A stretch of 64,000 nucleotides of DNA from Desulfurispora thermophila DSM 16022 (GTDB lineage: Bacteria > Bacillota > Desulfotomaculia > Desulfotomaculales > Desulfurisporaceae): NCBI RefSeq assembly GCF_000376385.1, contig NZ_AQWN01000010.1, forward strand, positions 62,231 through 126,230, given 5' to 3'. The notes beneath the pieces were generated by a model that worked only from the letters and a program-made list of their open reading frames with translations, did not search any database and was not told the origin of the DNA. Shown here piece after piece: positions 35,531-43,823 of the stretch. A program made the translations under genes and the position numbers. Each line of letters opens with the position of its first letter. Position 1 is the stretch's first letter.

Positions 35531-36664
35531 ATGAAGCCAAGAAGTCTTTTGCACGGACTGCCAGTTTTCATTATATCACTGTTGCTGGTTTTTATCACCA
35601 GCAGCCAGGCAGCATTTTCCGCCCCGGATCTATTATTGCAACAGCGCTCTGCTACCTACCAGCAAGTTGAGCAGCTAAATGAGCGTAACCAACAACTTTT
35701 ACAAGAAATGCTGACCCTGGAAGCCAGGCGACAGCTTCTGGCCCACCAGTTGGCGCAGGCCAGCCAGGCCGAAAATAGCGCCCGGCAGGCCGCCCACAGC
35801 GCCTATCAGGAATACCGGCAGGCCGAACAAAATAAAAAACAGTCTCAACAACAGCTGGCATACTGGTTAAACTGGTATTACCGTCATAGCTGGCTGGAAT
35901 TGCTGACATTCTTGCTCGAATCCAAGAACGCTGCCGACTTTGCCCAGCGAACATACTATGTTTACATGCTGGCCAAAAAGTTTGGCCTGGATTGGACCCG
36001 TACCAGCAATTCCTGTCTTGCTCTGGCAAAGGCTCAAAACAAATGGAAACAGCAGGTAGAGTACTGGCAAAAAACACAGGCAATTCTTGTACAAAAAAAA
36101 CTATTGCTTAACCAGGCTATTGCTCAAAAAAAATCATACCTGGAAAACCTGAAAAGACAATCCCTGCAACTGGCAGCTTACCTGACTGAACTGGAAACAT
36201 ATTGCTTAAATGGGATTGGTATACTGCCGCGCCTGAGTGAGACAATAGCTAACCTGCCGTGGCAAAAGATAAATAACTATCAGGTCAGCTGGCAAAAAGG
36301 CCAGGCTATTGTCAAGGTTGACGAAAATGAAATTACCCGTCTGCTGGCTGATAGCAACGAACTACCACCGGGTAGCAATATTTCTTTTTCCCCCAACCGC
36401 TGGAAAATAGAAATACCGTCCAGCGAGAATTGGCCAGCGCTTTGCCTGGAGGGCAAAACAGAGAACACTGCAGCCGGTCCGGCTTTATGGCCCTTACGCT
36501 TAACAGTGGATGGCTGGCCGGTACAGCAACAGCTGCTGGAACAACTGCTTCCCCCCAGAGCACCCGACTGGCAATTTGCTTATGGCAAATGGCATTTTAA
36601 AGTAACAGGTTTACAAATAATACGGGGTGCGATTCTGATAGCTTTGGATTTAAATCAGCGTTGA
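35531..36664 (+). CDS. Secreted coiled-coil protein, CwlO/PcsB N-terminal-like, no hydrolase domain
   Basis: A 377-residue protein from the ATG at 35531; the frame opens 75 codons earlier over the acuA end without support. Residues 1-28 form a signal peptide. A long glutamine-rich coiled coil follows (about 38-215), with WLNWYYRHSWLELLTFLLESKNAADF in the middle, the pattern of PcsB/CwlO-type N-terminal domains (YxxGxxSYLEVLLGSxSFxDF in others). The C-terminal 150 residues have no NlpC/P60 or M23 hydrolase motif and are not recognised. The protein probably acts outside the membrane, perhaps as a regulator of wall hydrolases. SD CGGAG. Confidence 0.7.
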   Translation: MKPRSLLHGLPVFIISLLLVFITSSQAAFSAPDLLLQQRSATYQQVEQLNERNQQLLQEMLTLEARRQLLAHQLAQASQAENSARQAAHSAYQEYRQAEQNKKQSQQQLAYWLNWYYRHSWLELLTFLLESKNAADFAQRTYYVYMLAKKFGLDWTRTSNSCLALAKAQNKWKQQVEYWQKTQAILVQKKLLLNQAIAQKKSYLENLKRQSLQLAAYLTELETYCLNGIGILPRLSETIANLPWQKINNYQVSWQKGQAIVKVDENEITRLLADSNELPPGSNISFSPNRWKIEIPSSENWPALCLEGKTENTAAGPALWPLRLTVDGWPVQQQLLEQLLPPRAPDWQFAYGKWHFKVTGLQIIRGAILIALDLNQR

Positions 36665-36701
36665 AAAAATAGAAAACCGTAAAAACAGGAGGCCTCCTGG
36701 C

Positions 36702-37226
36702 ATGCTGCCAATAGAATCCTTTGAAACGTCCAACTGGGAATGGGTGAACAAGTGGCTGGTAGAAATCCTGGCCATTTATGCCGCCATTATATCCACTTAC
36801 GCCCTGTACCTGGTCTTCCGCCTCACCCGTCCCCAGCTGAAGGTTTTTTTAAGCCCCGGCCGGGAAACTGGACGCGATGAAAACATCCTCACCATCACCG
36901 CCCTGAACAACGGCCGCAAACCGGTAACCGTGACCGCCTGTGGGATTATCATGCCGGACGGCAAAAAAATTACCCTCCCCTGCGGAACAAACAAGCTAAC
37001 CCATCCCCCACTGCCAGCCCGGCTCAAAGAAGGGCAAACCTGTGATGGTTTTTTTTATTTACCCGATTACCTGCCCACACTTCTGCCTTATGGACAGAAG
37101 ATTATTTTACAAGGTTTTTTTCGCGATGCAGAAAAATCCGAACACATTAGCGAACCAATGCATCTGGAACTGCCCAGGCTGCCGGAAAATGTGCTTGTCC
37201 TGACCCGACCGCAACGGCAGGAGTAA
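36702..37226 (+). CDS. Unknown membrane-anchored protein
   Basis: Not recognised. 174 residues with one N-terminal membrane helix (about 18-42, WLVEILAIYAAIISTYALYL). A predicted beta-rich cytoplasmic or outer part follows (ILTITALNNGRKPVTVTACGI is the most sandwich-like stretch). SD ACAGGAGG. It begins 37 bases after the secreted coiled-coil protein gene on the same strand, so the two are probably co-transcribed. A bulged terminator hairpin follows. Confidence 0.65.
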   Translation: MLPIESFETSNWEWVNKWLVEILAIYAAIISTYALYLVFRLTRPQLKVFLSPGRETGRDENILTITALNNGRKPVTVTACGIIMPDGKKITLPCGTNKLTHPPLPARLKEGQTCDGFFYLPDYLPTLLPYGQKIILQGFFRDAEKSEHISEPMHLELPRLPENVLVLTRPQRQE

Positions 37227-37255
37227 AATTAAAGCAATACCTACCAAAAACAAAC

Positions 37256-37284
37256 GGCAACCACAGTTTAAACTGCTGGCTGCC
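37256..37284 (+). terminator. Probable terminator of the 35531-37226 operon
   Basis: Bulged hairpin GGCAACCACAGTTT/AAACTGCTGGCTGCC followed by TTTATA, 30 bases past the stop. Confidence 0.55.
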
Positions 37285-37362
37285 TTTATAAATATAAGCT
37301 ATGAGCCCCAATAAACCTCAAGCTCTACGTAGTTTTTTTCCAAGCAACTCATACCGCAAAAA

Positions 37363-38643
37363 TTACAGGTAGAACATCAGCAGATAAATCATACAAATTA
37401 CAATGGACATAAGCATCATAGGAAAAGCAACTTTGGTGAAATTAATAAATGTAATCAATATCCCTCGCTTTTCCGCCATCCCGGCCACCACCACGTTAGC
37501 AGAGGCGCCAATCAGTGTACCGTTACCACCCAAGCAGGCCCCCAGGGAAAGCGACCACCAAAGGGGGTTTAAGTCATGGATACCACCCAATCGACCCATA
37601 TCCTGGATCAACGGGATCATAGTGGCTACAAAGGGAATGTTATCCACGAAGGCAGAAGCAATTGCAGACAGCCACAAAATGAGCAAACCTGTGGATCGCA
37701 GTGCTCCACCGGTCAGTTCCAGTGATTTTTTGGCCACCATTTCAATGATACCCACATGCTCCAGTGCCCCGACTATCACAAACAGGCCGGCAAAGAAAAA
37801 GATCACCGGCCACTCCACAGCATGAAAAGCATGTTCCGGCTCATCCCGGGTCAGTAAGAGCAACAATGTTGCCCCCGCCAGGGCCACAGTTGCCGATTCC
37901 AGGTGCAAAAACTGGTGCAGTACAAAGCCTATGATGGTCAGGGCAATTACCACCAGGCATTTCTTTAAGAGTACCGGATCTTTTATCTCATTTTTTTCAT
38001 CCATCAACATGACATTTTGTCGCAATTCCGGTGTGGTTACCAACTGCTTTTTATATAAAATACGTAGCCAGATCATGGTGGCAATATGGATAACAATAAT
38101 TACGGGTGTCAAATTGATCACAAAATCCATGAAACCCAACCCTGTAGCACTGCCAATCATAATATTAGGCGGATCGCCAATCAAAGTGGCCGTACCGCCA
38201 ATATTGGAGGCCACCACTTCGGCAATCAGCAAGGGTATTACATTTACTCTGAGCTGCTGGGCAATGGCAAATGTCACCGGCACAACCAACAACACTGTGG
38301 TAACATTGTCCAGGAAAGCACTGCACACCGCTGTAATCGTAGCTAAAGAGATCATAATTTTCACCGGCTCACCCTTGGCCTTCTTGGCGGCCACAATAGC
38401 CATATATTCAAATACCCCGGTATGACGGGTTATGCCAACAATGATCATCATCCCAATCAGCAAACCAATAGTGTTAAAATCAATAGACTCAAAAGCCATC
38501 TCTTGCGTAACAATTCCGGCCAGAATGACCAGTACCGCTCCGGTCAGAGCCACAATTGTGCGGTGAATTTTCTCCAGCATAATCATGGCATAGGTGAGCA
38601 AAAACAGGCCTCCCGAGAAATAAACTTGGGCCTGAGCCGACAT
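37363..38643 (-). CDS. ArsB/NhaD family ion transporter
   Basis: A 426-residue membrane protein with about eleven to twelve helices. Signature regions are LGDPPNIMIGSATGLGFMDF (after VVASNIGGTATLIG) and, in the second repeat, GGNGTLIGASANVVVAGMAE. These are the two re-entrant loop motifs of the ion-transporter superfamily (ArsB, NhaD, P protein). It may exchange Na+/H+ or extrude arsenite; there is no arsR or arsC nearby, so a Na+/H+ or anion role is likelier (inference). SD GAGGAG before the ATG. It is read in the same direction as the DASS gene 200 bases upstream. Confidence 0.9.
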   Translation of the reverse strand: MSAQAQVYFSGGLFLLTYAMIMLEKIHRTIVALTGAVLVILAGIVTQEMAFESIDFNTIGLLIGMMIIVGITRHTGVFEYMAIVAAKKAKGEPVKIMISLATITAVCSAFLDNVTTVLLVVPVTFAIAQQLRVNVIPLLIAEVVASNIGGTATLIGDPPNIMIGSATGLGFMDFVINLTPVIIVIHIATMIWLRILYKKQLVTTPELRQNVMLMDEKNEIKDPVLLKKCLVVIALTIIGFVLHQFLHLESATVALAGATLLLLLTRDEPEHAFHAVEWPVIFFFAGLFVIVGALEHVGIIEMVAKKSLELTGGALRSTGLLILWLSAIASAFVDNIPFVATMIPLIQDMGRLGGIHDLNPLWWSLSLGACLGGNGTLIGASANVVVAGMAEKRGILITFINFTKVAFPMMLMSIVICMIYLLMFYL

Positions 38644-38773
38644 TGAATACCACTCCTCATACTTTTTTGTTTGTTTTATTAGCTATTGCTAAATATAGGC
38701 TCGGCAAATGTCATTTTTCGACATTAATTAATATATTCCTTTTTTGTATATTTAAACTTTTCCATGTACTAAA

Positions 38774-38808
38774 GCAGGTGATGACACCTCATGCGGACCA
38801 TCACCTGC
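38774..38808. terminator. Probable terminator between the DASS and ArsB/NhaD genes
   Basis: Perfect 10-bp inverted repeat GCAGGTGATG/CATCACCTGC, 36 bases past the DASS stop. On the minus strand it is followed by TTTAGT, a weak T stretch. Confidence 0.5.
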
Positions 38809-38844
38809 CTATTTCACTTGCCCCAAAACAGCACTTTGTTAATC

Positions 38845-40299
38845 TTATTTCAGCAAAGCCGTTAAACCGACCAGTGGCCAATAAGTGAACATTATCAATA
38901 CCAGTGAAAGCAGTACCAAAATTGATCCTGGTATGCCAGCCACAAAAAACTCACCGGTTGTGAACTGTTTGGATTCATAGGCCATAGCATTGGGAGCGGC
39001 GCCTATCAGCAACAGCATGGGCAGACCTGCGGCAGTCACCGAAGCATACAAAATAAGCTCGGGGTTGACACCAAGATATTTTGCAATGACCAATGCCACC
39101 GGCAAAACAATGGCTATAGCCGCAACGTTCATTATAAAGTTGGTCATGATCAAGACCAGCAAAGCCACACCCAGCACAAACACCAGCCAGGGTGCGCCCT
39201 GCAGCAGGGAAAGCCATTTGACAGCCATCCACTGGGCAGCACCGGTTTTCCAGAGAGCAAAACCGATACTCATGGCGCCGCTAAACAACAGCACAATGTT
39301 CCAAGGCACCTTTTTCTCCAAATCTTGCACATCAAGTATACCGGTGGCAAAGAACAACAAGCCAGCCAGCAATAGGGGTATGGAACGGTCCAGCGTTTTT
39401 AAAGAAGGAACAGCCGCTTGCATAATCAGCAAGGCCAGAGCCAGCACCACTACCACGCAGACAAATTTCTCCTCCCTGCTCATCGGGCCCAGTTCCTGGT
39501 ACAACTTCTGGGCCTTGACCCGTAAGCCCGGTATAACTTTCTTTTCAGGTTTGTACATTACCATCATTAACAGCCAAACCAGGAATACTATTATCCAGCC
39601 CAGAGGCAGCATGTGTAAAGAAAAATCCATAAAAGAAATATCCTTGCCGGTAAACTCCTTGAAGAAACCAACTGCTGCCGGGTTGCGGGCACCCCCCAGC
39701 AACGTACAGATACTGCCAGCACCGGCTGTATAAGCCATACCGATAAACAACGCTTTGCCAAACCTTGTCGGTTTTCCACTGGTGTCACCCTCGTTATAAA
39801 GAGCCAGAATAGTCATTAATATCGGGATAACAGTGGCTGCCACAGCAGTGTGAGCCATAATATGAGTCAGCAAAGCCGTTAGAACAAAACTGCCCAACAA
39901 TATCTTACTCGTGTCCTCTCCCACCACTACCAGCATGCGGTAAGCCAGGCGTTTGGTCAGGCCCACTTTGGAGAAGGTCAACCCCACCAACAACGACCCC
40001 AGAATAAACATGACCGTGGGGTCCATAAAATCTTTCATGGCCTCTTTGGCCGGACGGATAGCAAAGAGTGGTTGCAAAATACCAATGGCAATTGCCGTTA
40101 CCCCAATGGGTATCACTTCAAATACCCACCAGATACCAGCTAACAAGAATAAACCCAAAGCAGCCTGGCCGGCCCGGGACAGCTCAAATTGCTTTCCGGA
40201 CGGGTCTACAGCCGGAGAAAACTGGGGAGCCAGGTAAAACAAGAGCAACAGGGCAAAACCCAAAACCAGGAAGAACCAGCGCCGCTTGTTAAAATCCAT
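38845..40299 (-). CDS. DASS (SLC13) family anion transporter
   Basis: A 484-residue membrane protein of the divalent anion:Na+ symporter family (CitT/YbhI-like), carrying dicarboxylates, citrate, sulfate or similar. Family regions include TALLTHIMAHTAVAATVIPIL, GSICTLLGGARNPAAVGFF (first SNT-like site) and TNFIMNVAAIAIVLPVAL with LIGAAPNAMAYESKQF (second site). Helix count is about 12-14. SD GAGGAGGGGG before the ATG. The substrate cannot be fixed from sequence: the second site has GAAPNAM, which tends to occur in dicarboxylate carriers. Confidence 0.9.
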   Translation of the reverse strand: MDFNKRRWFFLVLGFALLLLFYLAPQFSPAVDPSGKQFELSRAGQAALGLFLLAGIWWVFEVIPIGVTAIAIGILQPLFAIRPAKEAMKDFMDPTVMFILGSLLVGLTFSKVGLTKRLAYRMLVVVGEDTSKILLGSFVLTALLTHIMAHTAVAATVIPILMTILALYNEGDTSGKPTRFGKALFIGMAYTAGAGSICTLLGGARNPAAVGFFKEFTGKDISFMDFSLHMLPLGWIIVFLVWLLMMVMYKPEKKVIPGLRVKAQKLYQELGPMSREEKFVCVVVVLALALLIMQAAVPSLKTLDRSIPLLLAGLLFFATGILDVQDLEKKVPWNIVLLFSGAMSIGFALWKTGAAQWMAVKWLSLLQGAPWLVFVLGVALLVLIMTNFIMNVAAIAIVLPVALVIAKYLGVNPELILYASVTAAGLPMLLLIGAAPNAMAYESKQFTTGEFFVAGIPGSILVLLSLVLIMFTYWPLVGLTALLK

Positions 40300-40352
40300 T
40301 TTTCCCCCTCCTCATTTGGCACATTGCCGGGAATCACTTTTTTCACCGCAGA

Positions 40353-41312
40353 TCATTTTTGCACCAACAGAGACAAATCCACATTTTGCTGCAGGCACTG
40401 TTTGAAGAAATATGAAGTTATATAGATGTCCATCATGTCGCTCAAACCATCTCCGCCACTATCACCCGATGCGGGAAGGCTGGCTAAAAGCGTATCCTGG
40501 AAATTAAGATAGTCCACCACAATACTTACTGCCTCATCTGCCGGTGCAGACAGGCCACCACTCATATCCAGGTAGTACAACCTGCTGGACTGTCCCACCA
40601 ATCTGCCCTGCCAGTTAACCGACTGACGGTGTAGTAATATTTCCTGTCCGCCCTTTTCTGAATCATGCTGGCATGCTGGGAGGACATAGTTATTGTATAC
40701 TCTTTCACTTGATACAATAACCTTATTGGCATTGGAAAAACGTTCGTCAATATGTGAAATAAAGTTCTTCAATTGATAGATATATCCCTCTGCCATTTTA
40801 TAGTCCAAGGGGTATCCCTGACTATTGAACGCTATGTCCAGCAAAAGGTTTTTCCCGGCTACCAGCGCTGCCGGCAGATGACAGGTAAAGATAATAACCT
40901 TGTTTTCGCTTACAAAATGCGGCAGGTGCTCAACCAGAAAGGACCAAAAGCTGGTTGCTTGTTGCCGAAAATACATGCGCTTAACTTTTTCTGTGTTCAA
41001 ACTTCTTTTAAACAACTGCAGATCTATGTTTTTGGGTCCGGGGTCGAGGCAATACTCCAGCGCCACCAAAAAAGATGTGCGCGGGAATTTTCCCCATGAC
41101 AGTTCATAACCGGTCAGGTGGTCAACCAGGTACAACACCTTTTCCAGATCATGCACCAGGTTAGTCAGTTGTTCATCACTCAAATGACTGACATTACCCA
41201 GATTGTAGACCTGGCGTTGCATTACCCGCCGCCCCTGACGAACACTTTCCAATAATTTTAAATACTTGTATTGCTTATCTTTATACTTGGTTCTAACCAC
41301 CCGAAAGAACAC
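40353..41312 (-). CDS. Transposase-derived protein (IS1634-like), catalytic acids lost
   Basis: A 319-residue open frame, GTG start at 41312. Residues 1-58 (FFRVVRTKYKDKQYKYLKLL, then a basic turn and VYNLGNVSHL) follow the N-terminus of IS1634/IS4-type transposases. Later blocks align by eye with the DDE core: residues 139-146 (VIIFTCHL) where transposases have a D in YDLTST; 155-176 (NLLLDIAFNSQGYPLDYKMAEG) for the loop normally reading GLLVDREGLPL; and 197-205 (KVIVSSERV) for the second-D motif VVVADRGM. Both acids are replaced. Intact elements are about 500-560 residues; the C-terminal 110 residues here are unlike them. No inverted repeats or duplicated flanks were seen. Either a domesticated protein or a decaying remnant; the unbroken frame favours the former. 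Confidence 0.6.
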   Translation of the reverse strand: MFFRVVRTKYKDKQYKYLKLLESVRQGRRVMQRQVYNLGNVSHLSDEQLTNLVHDLEKVLYLVDHLTGYELSWGKFPRTSFLVALEYCLDPGPKNIDLQLFKRSLNTEKVKRMYFRQQATSFWSFLVEHLPHFVSENKVIIFTCHLPAALVAGKNLLLDIAFNSQGYPLDYKMAEGYIYQLKNFISHIDERFSNANKVIVSSERVYNNYVLPACQHDSEKGGQEILLHRQSVNWQGRLVGQSSRLYYLDMSGGLSAPADEAVSIVVDYLNFQDTLLASLPASGDSGGDGLSDMMDIYITSYFFKQCLQQNVDLSLLVQK

Positions 41313-41570
41313 TTATCCCACCCCGGCTTTTCTTGTCACCACCTTTCGAAAAGCATATCGGGTGACGCTTAAAGATAATCTGGTTAAATGTGAATATTAC
41401 TACTTTCTCTATGTACACCACCTTTTGTCACTCATCTTGTGATATATTATACAAATACCATTGCAAATAAGCAATACCTTTTTCACTACAATTTCATAAG
41501 ATTTTCTTCTAATACAAACTTTTTTATGCTTTCCAGCACCAGCACAGGCCAATAGTAGGTGACGGCTTGC

Positions 41571-41960
41571 CTACATAAACTTCAGTGTCAGATCTGGCAG
41601 ATACTTCCGTATAGCGCTCATTGGATTCGATATGATATTCTCCTCCTCCTTCAGCATTCTCTCCAAAGCACTTCGCTCGATAATAACGTAAGGCCTTATT
41701 ATTATACCAAACGGGTGGTGCAACTCTGAAGACAAGACTCCGCTCTCTACTTCGGTGATATCAGTGCCTTCCATGTGGATAGTGTATTCGCCGACCATTT
41801 TCCCGTTTTCGGTCACCCGAATGCCCACCCTGTTCTTCTGGCCGCCCAGAAGTTTTTTCAGTACTGCCATGATGTGCGGATGTTGCTGGGCGAAAGACTC
41901 AGCGGCACGCTTCTTGAAAGGTACGAACCCTTCTTTAATCAGCCTGTCTACATCATTCAT
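41571..41960 (-). CDS. Unknown small protein upstream of the tRNA array end
   Basis: Not recognised. 129 residues without membrane helices. It starts at an ATG behind AAGGAGGG, so it is well translated. A predicted beta-sheet core (RVGIRVTENGKMVGEYTIHMEG...FGIIIRPYVIIERSALERML) somewhat recalls SCP2-like sterol-carrier folds, but that is only an impression. It lies past the tandem terminators of the tRNA cluster, so it has its own promoter in 41961-42080. Confidence 0.65.
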   Translation of the reverse strand: MNDVDRLIKEGFVPFKKRAAESFAQQHPHIMAVLKKLLGGQKNRVGIRVTENGKMVGEYTIHMEGTDITEVESGVLSSELHHPFGIIIRPYVIIERSALERMLKEEENIISNPMSAIRKYLPDLTLKFM

Positions 41961-42084
41961 TTGAGTGCCCTCCTTGCTTATTTTTCTTTAGTTTGCCCTG
42001 CCAACGGCTGTCTAATCGTGTTACACACAAGTAATATACCATTGCCGGCGCAAATTATTTGTGGCGAGGCTGTCAAAAACAAAA

Positions 42085-42101
42085 GCCGCCATAAAGGCGG
42101 C
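42085..42101 (-). terminator. Second terminator after the tRNA array
   Basis: GCCGCC/GGCGGC stem with a 5-base loop, followed on the minus strand by TTTTGTTTTTG. It backs up the main terminator 30 bases upstream. Confidence 0.7.
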
Positions 42102-42124
42102 ACCGGTAGCAGTAGAATTGTCGC

Positions 42125-42165
42125 AAAAAAAGCTTCCGGGTTATTCTTCCCAAACCCCGGAAGCC
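42125..42165 (-). terminator. Main terminator of the tRNA array
   Basis: GGCTTCCGGGG/CCCGGAAGC stem followed by TTTTTTT on the minus strand, 11 bases past the tRNA-Val CCA end. Confidence 0.88.
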
Positions 42166-42175
42166 TTGTCATTAC

Positions 42176-42251
42176 TGGTGGGCGATGACGGGCTTGAACC
42201 GCCGACCCCATGCTTGTAAGGCATGTGCTCTCCCAACTGAGCTAATCGCCC
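42176..42251 (-). tRNA. tRNA-Val (TAC)
   Basis: 76 bases, cloverleaf complete: acceptor GGGCGAT/ATCGCCC, anticodon loop CTTACAA (anticodon TAC), T loop GGTTCAAGCCC, encoded CCA. Last gene of the array in the direction of transcription. Confidence 0.97.
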
Positions 42252-42256
42252 TTTAA

Positions 42257-42332
42257 TGGTGACCCCTACGGGATTCGAACCCGTGTTACCGCCGTGAAAG
42301 GGCGGTGTCTTAGACCACTTGACCAAGGGGCC
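42257..42332 (-). tRNA. tRNA-Glu (TTC)
   Basis: 76 bases, acceptor GGCCCCT/AGGGGTC (one G-T pair), anticodon loop CTTTCAC (TTC), T loop GGTTCGAATCC, encoded CCA. Third in the array. Confidence 0.97.
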
Positions 42333-42342
42333 AAATCGCTGC

Positions 42343-42417
42343 TGGTGGGCCCACCAGGATTCGAACCTGGAACCAGCCGGTTATGAGCCGGATGCTCTAC
42401 CGTTGAGCTATAGGCCC
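42343..42417 (-). tRNA. tRNA with CAT anticodon (elongator Met or Ile2)
   Basis: 75 bases, acceptor GGGCCTA/TGGGCCC, anticodon loop TCATAAC (CAT), T loop GGTTCGAATCC, encoded CCA. The acceptor is not the initiator type. Whether it is elongator Met or Ile2 (lysidine-modified by TilS) cannot be decided by eye; the array order Asn-x-Glu-Val often has Met here. Confidence 0.93.
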
Positions 42418-42425
42418 GGAAAAAT

Positions 42426-42500
42426 TGGCTCCCCGAGCAGGATTCGAACCTGCAACCTACCGGTTAACAGCCGGTTGCTCTACCGTTGAGCTATCGGGGA
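42426..42500 (-). tRNA. tRNA-Asn (GTT)
   Basis: 75 bases, acceptor TCCCCGA/TCGGGGA, anticodon loop TGTTAAC (GTT), encoded CCA (discriminator G). First gene of the array, 15 bases from the promoter -10 box. Confidence 0.97.
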
Positions 42501-42514
42501 ACGGTGCAATAGTT

Positions 42515-42543
42515 ATTATACATATTACGGCCGTTTACGTCAA
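42515..42543 (-). promoter_or_regulatory. Promoter of the tRNA array
   Basis: TTGACG, 17 bases, TATAAT on the minus strand; near-consensus sigma-A promoter directly upstream of tRNA-Asn, with an A/T-rich stretch before the -35 box (possible UP element). Confidence 0.88.
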
Positions 42544-42640
42544 TAGGGAGCACAATATTTTTTTAGAAATACGAAACGCCACATGAACGCTAAACTCCGT
42601 GCCCAGGACTGGTGGCGGGTAAGACAGACATCCTAAAAGA

Positions 42641-42681
42641 AATATAAAACGGGGTACGGTAAATATCACCATACCGTCCCC
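42641..42681 (-). terminator. Terminator after rpoD
   Basis: Stem GGGGACGGTA/TACCGTACCCC (one bulge), followed on the minus strand by GTTTTATATTT, a few bases past the rpoD stop. Confidence 0.8.
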
Positions 42682-42688
42682 GCAATGT

Positions 42689-43789
42689 TTAATCCAGATA
42701 GTCTTTCAGCTTCTTGCTCCGGCTGGGATGACGCAATTTGCGCAGAGTTTTGGCCTCGATTTGGCGAATGCGCTCCCTGGTTACCCCAAACTTCTGACCA
42801 ACTTCCTCCAGAGTACGCGCCCGGCCATCGTCCAACCCGAAACGCAGGCGCAAAACTTTCTGCTCCCGGTCGGTCAGGGTTTTCAGAACCTCGTCCAGCT
42901 GCTCCCGCAGGAGAGTATAGGAGGCCTCCTCGGCCGGTGCCCTTGCATCGGCATCTTCAATAAAGTCACCGAGGTGCGAGTCCTCCTCTTCCCCAATGGG
43001 CGTTTCCAAAGAAACAGGTTCCTGGGCAATTTTCATGATCTCTCTGACTTTTTCTTCAGAAATACCCATTTCTTTAGCAATTTCTTCCGGTAGAGGCTCC
43101 CGGCCCAGTTCTTGCAAAAGCTGCCTGGAAACCCGAATCAGTTTATTTATGGTTTCCACCATATGCACCGGAATGCGAATGGTGCGGGCCTGGTCGGCAA
43201 TTGCGCGGGTGATCGCCTGCCTAATCCACCAGGTGGCATAAGTGCTGAACTTGTATCCTTTGCGGTAGTCAAACTTCTCCACCGCTTTAATAAGGCCCAG
43301 GTTGCCTTCCTGGATAAGATCCAGAAACAGCATACCCCGTCCCACATAGCGCTTGGCAATACTTACCACCAGCCGCAGGTTGGCTTCGGCCAGCCTGCGT
43401 TTTGCCTCTTCGTCCCCCTGCTCCATCCGCTTGGCCAGTTCCACCTCTTCTTCAGGTGTCAGCAAAGGAACGCGGCCAATCTCTTTTAAATACATGCGTA
43501 CCGGATCATCAATGCCAATACCCTCAGGAATACTGAGATCCAGATCCACTTCTTCCGGCTGTGTATCTAAACCAGGCCCGTCCAGGGATTCCAGTTCAGG
43601 CAATTCGGGCAGCTCGGAAACCACCTCTATACCCAGGCCGGCGAGCTTTTCATAAATCTCATCCATTTGGTCTGGCGTCATATCCTGCCCCTGCAAGCTA
43701 TCCATAATTTCGCTGTATGCCAACATGCCCCGTTTTTTACCTTTTTCGATCAGCTCCTTGACGCCACTGACCTTTTGCTCTTCGCTCAC
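42689..43789 (-). CDS. rpoD: RNA polymerase primary sigma factor (sigma-A)
   Basis: A 366-residue sigma-70 group 1 factor. The GTG at 43789 has GGAG upstream and gives the usual MSEEQKVSG-like start; the open frame reaches into the dnaG gene, an artefact. Visible parts are region 1.1 (about 10-60), region 1.2 ([20 protein letters not shown]), region 2 with [19 protein letters not shown], and region 4.2 ([20 protein letters not shown]). It directs housekeeping transcription. It follows dnaG on the same strand and is closed by a terminator. Confidence 0.97.
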   Translation of the reverse strand: MSEEQKVSGVKELIEKGKKRGMLAYSEIMDSLQGQDMTPDQMDEIYEKLAGLGIEVVSELPELPELESLDGPGLDTQPEEVDLDLSIPEGIGIDDPVRMYLKEIGRVPLLTPEEEVELAKRMEQGDEEAKRRLAEANLRLVVSIAKRYVGRGMLFLDLIQEGNLGLIKAVEKFDYRKGYKFSTYATWWIRQAITRAIADQARTIRIPVHMVETINKLIRVSRQLLQELGREPLPEEIAKEMGISEEKVREIMKIAQEPVSLETPIGEEEDSHLGDFIEDADARAPAEEASYTLLREQLDEVLKTLTDREQKVLRLRFGLDDGRARTLEEVGQKFGVTRERIRQIEAKTLRKLRHPSRSKKLKDYLD

Positions 43790-43823
43790 TTTTCCACTCC
43801 CCCTTTCCCGGGCCATGCCATGG

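Noticed and set aside
41313-41570. Possible hidden small gene or RNA in the A+T-rich gap
   Set aside because: No ribosome-binding site with a sensible frame and no recognisable RNA fold.
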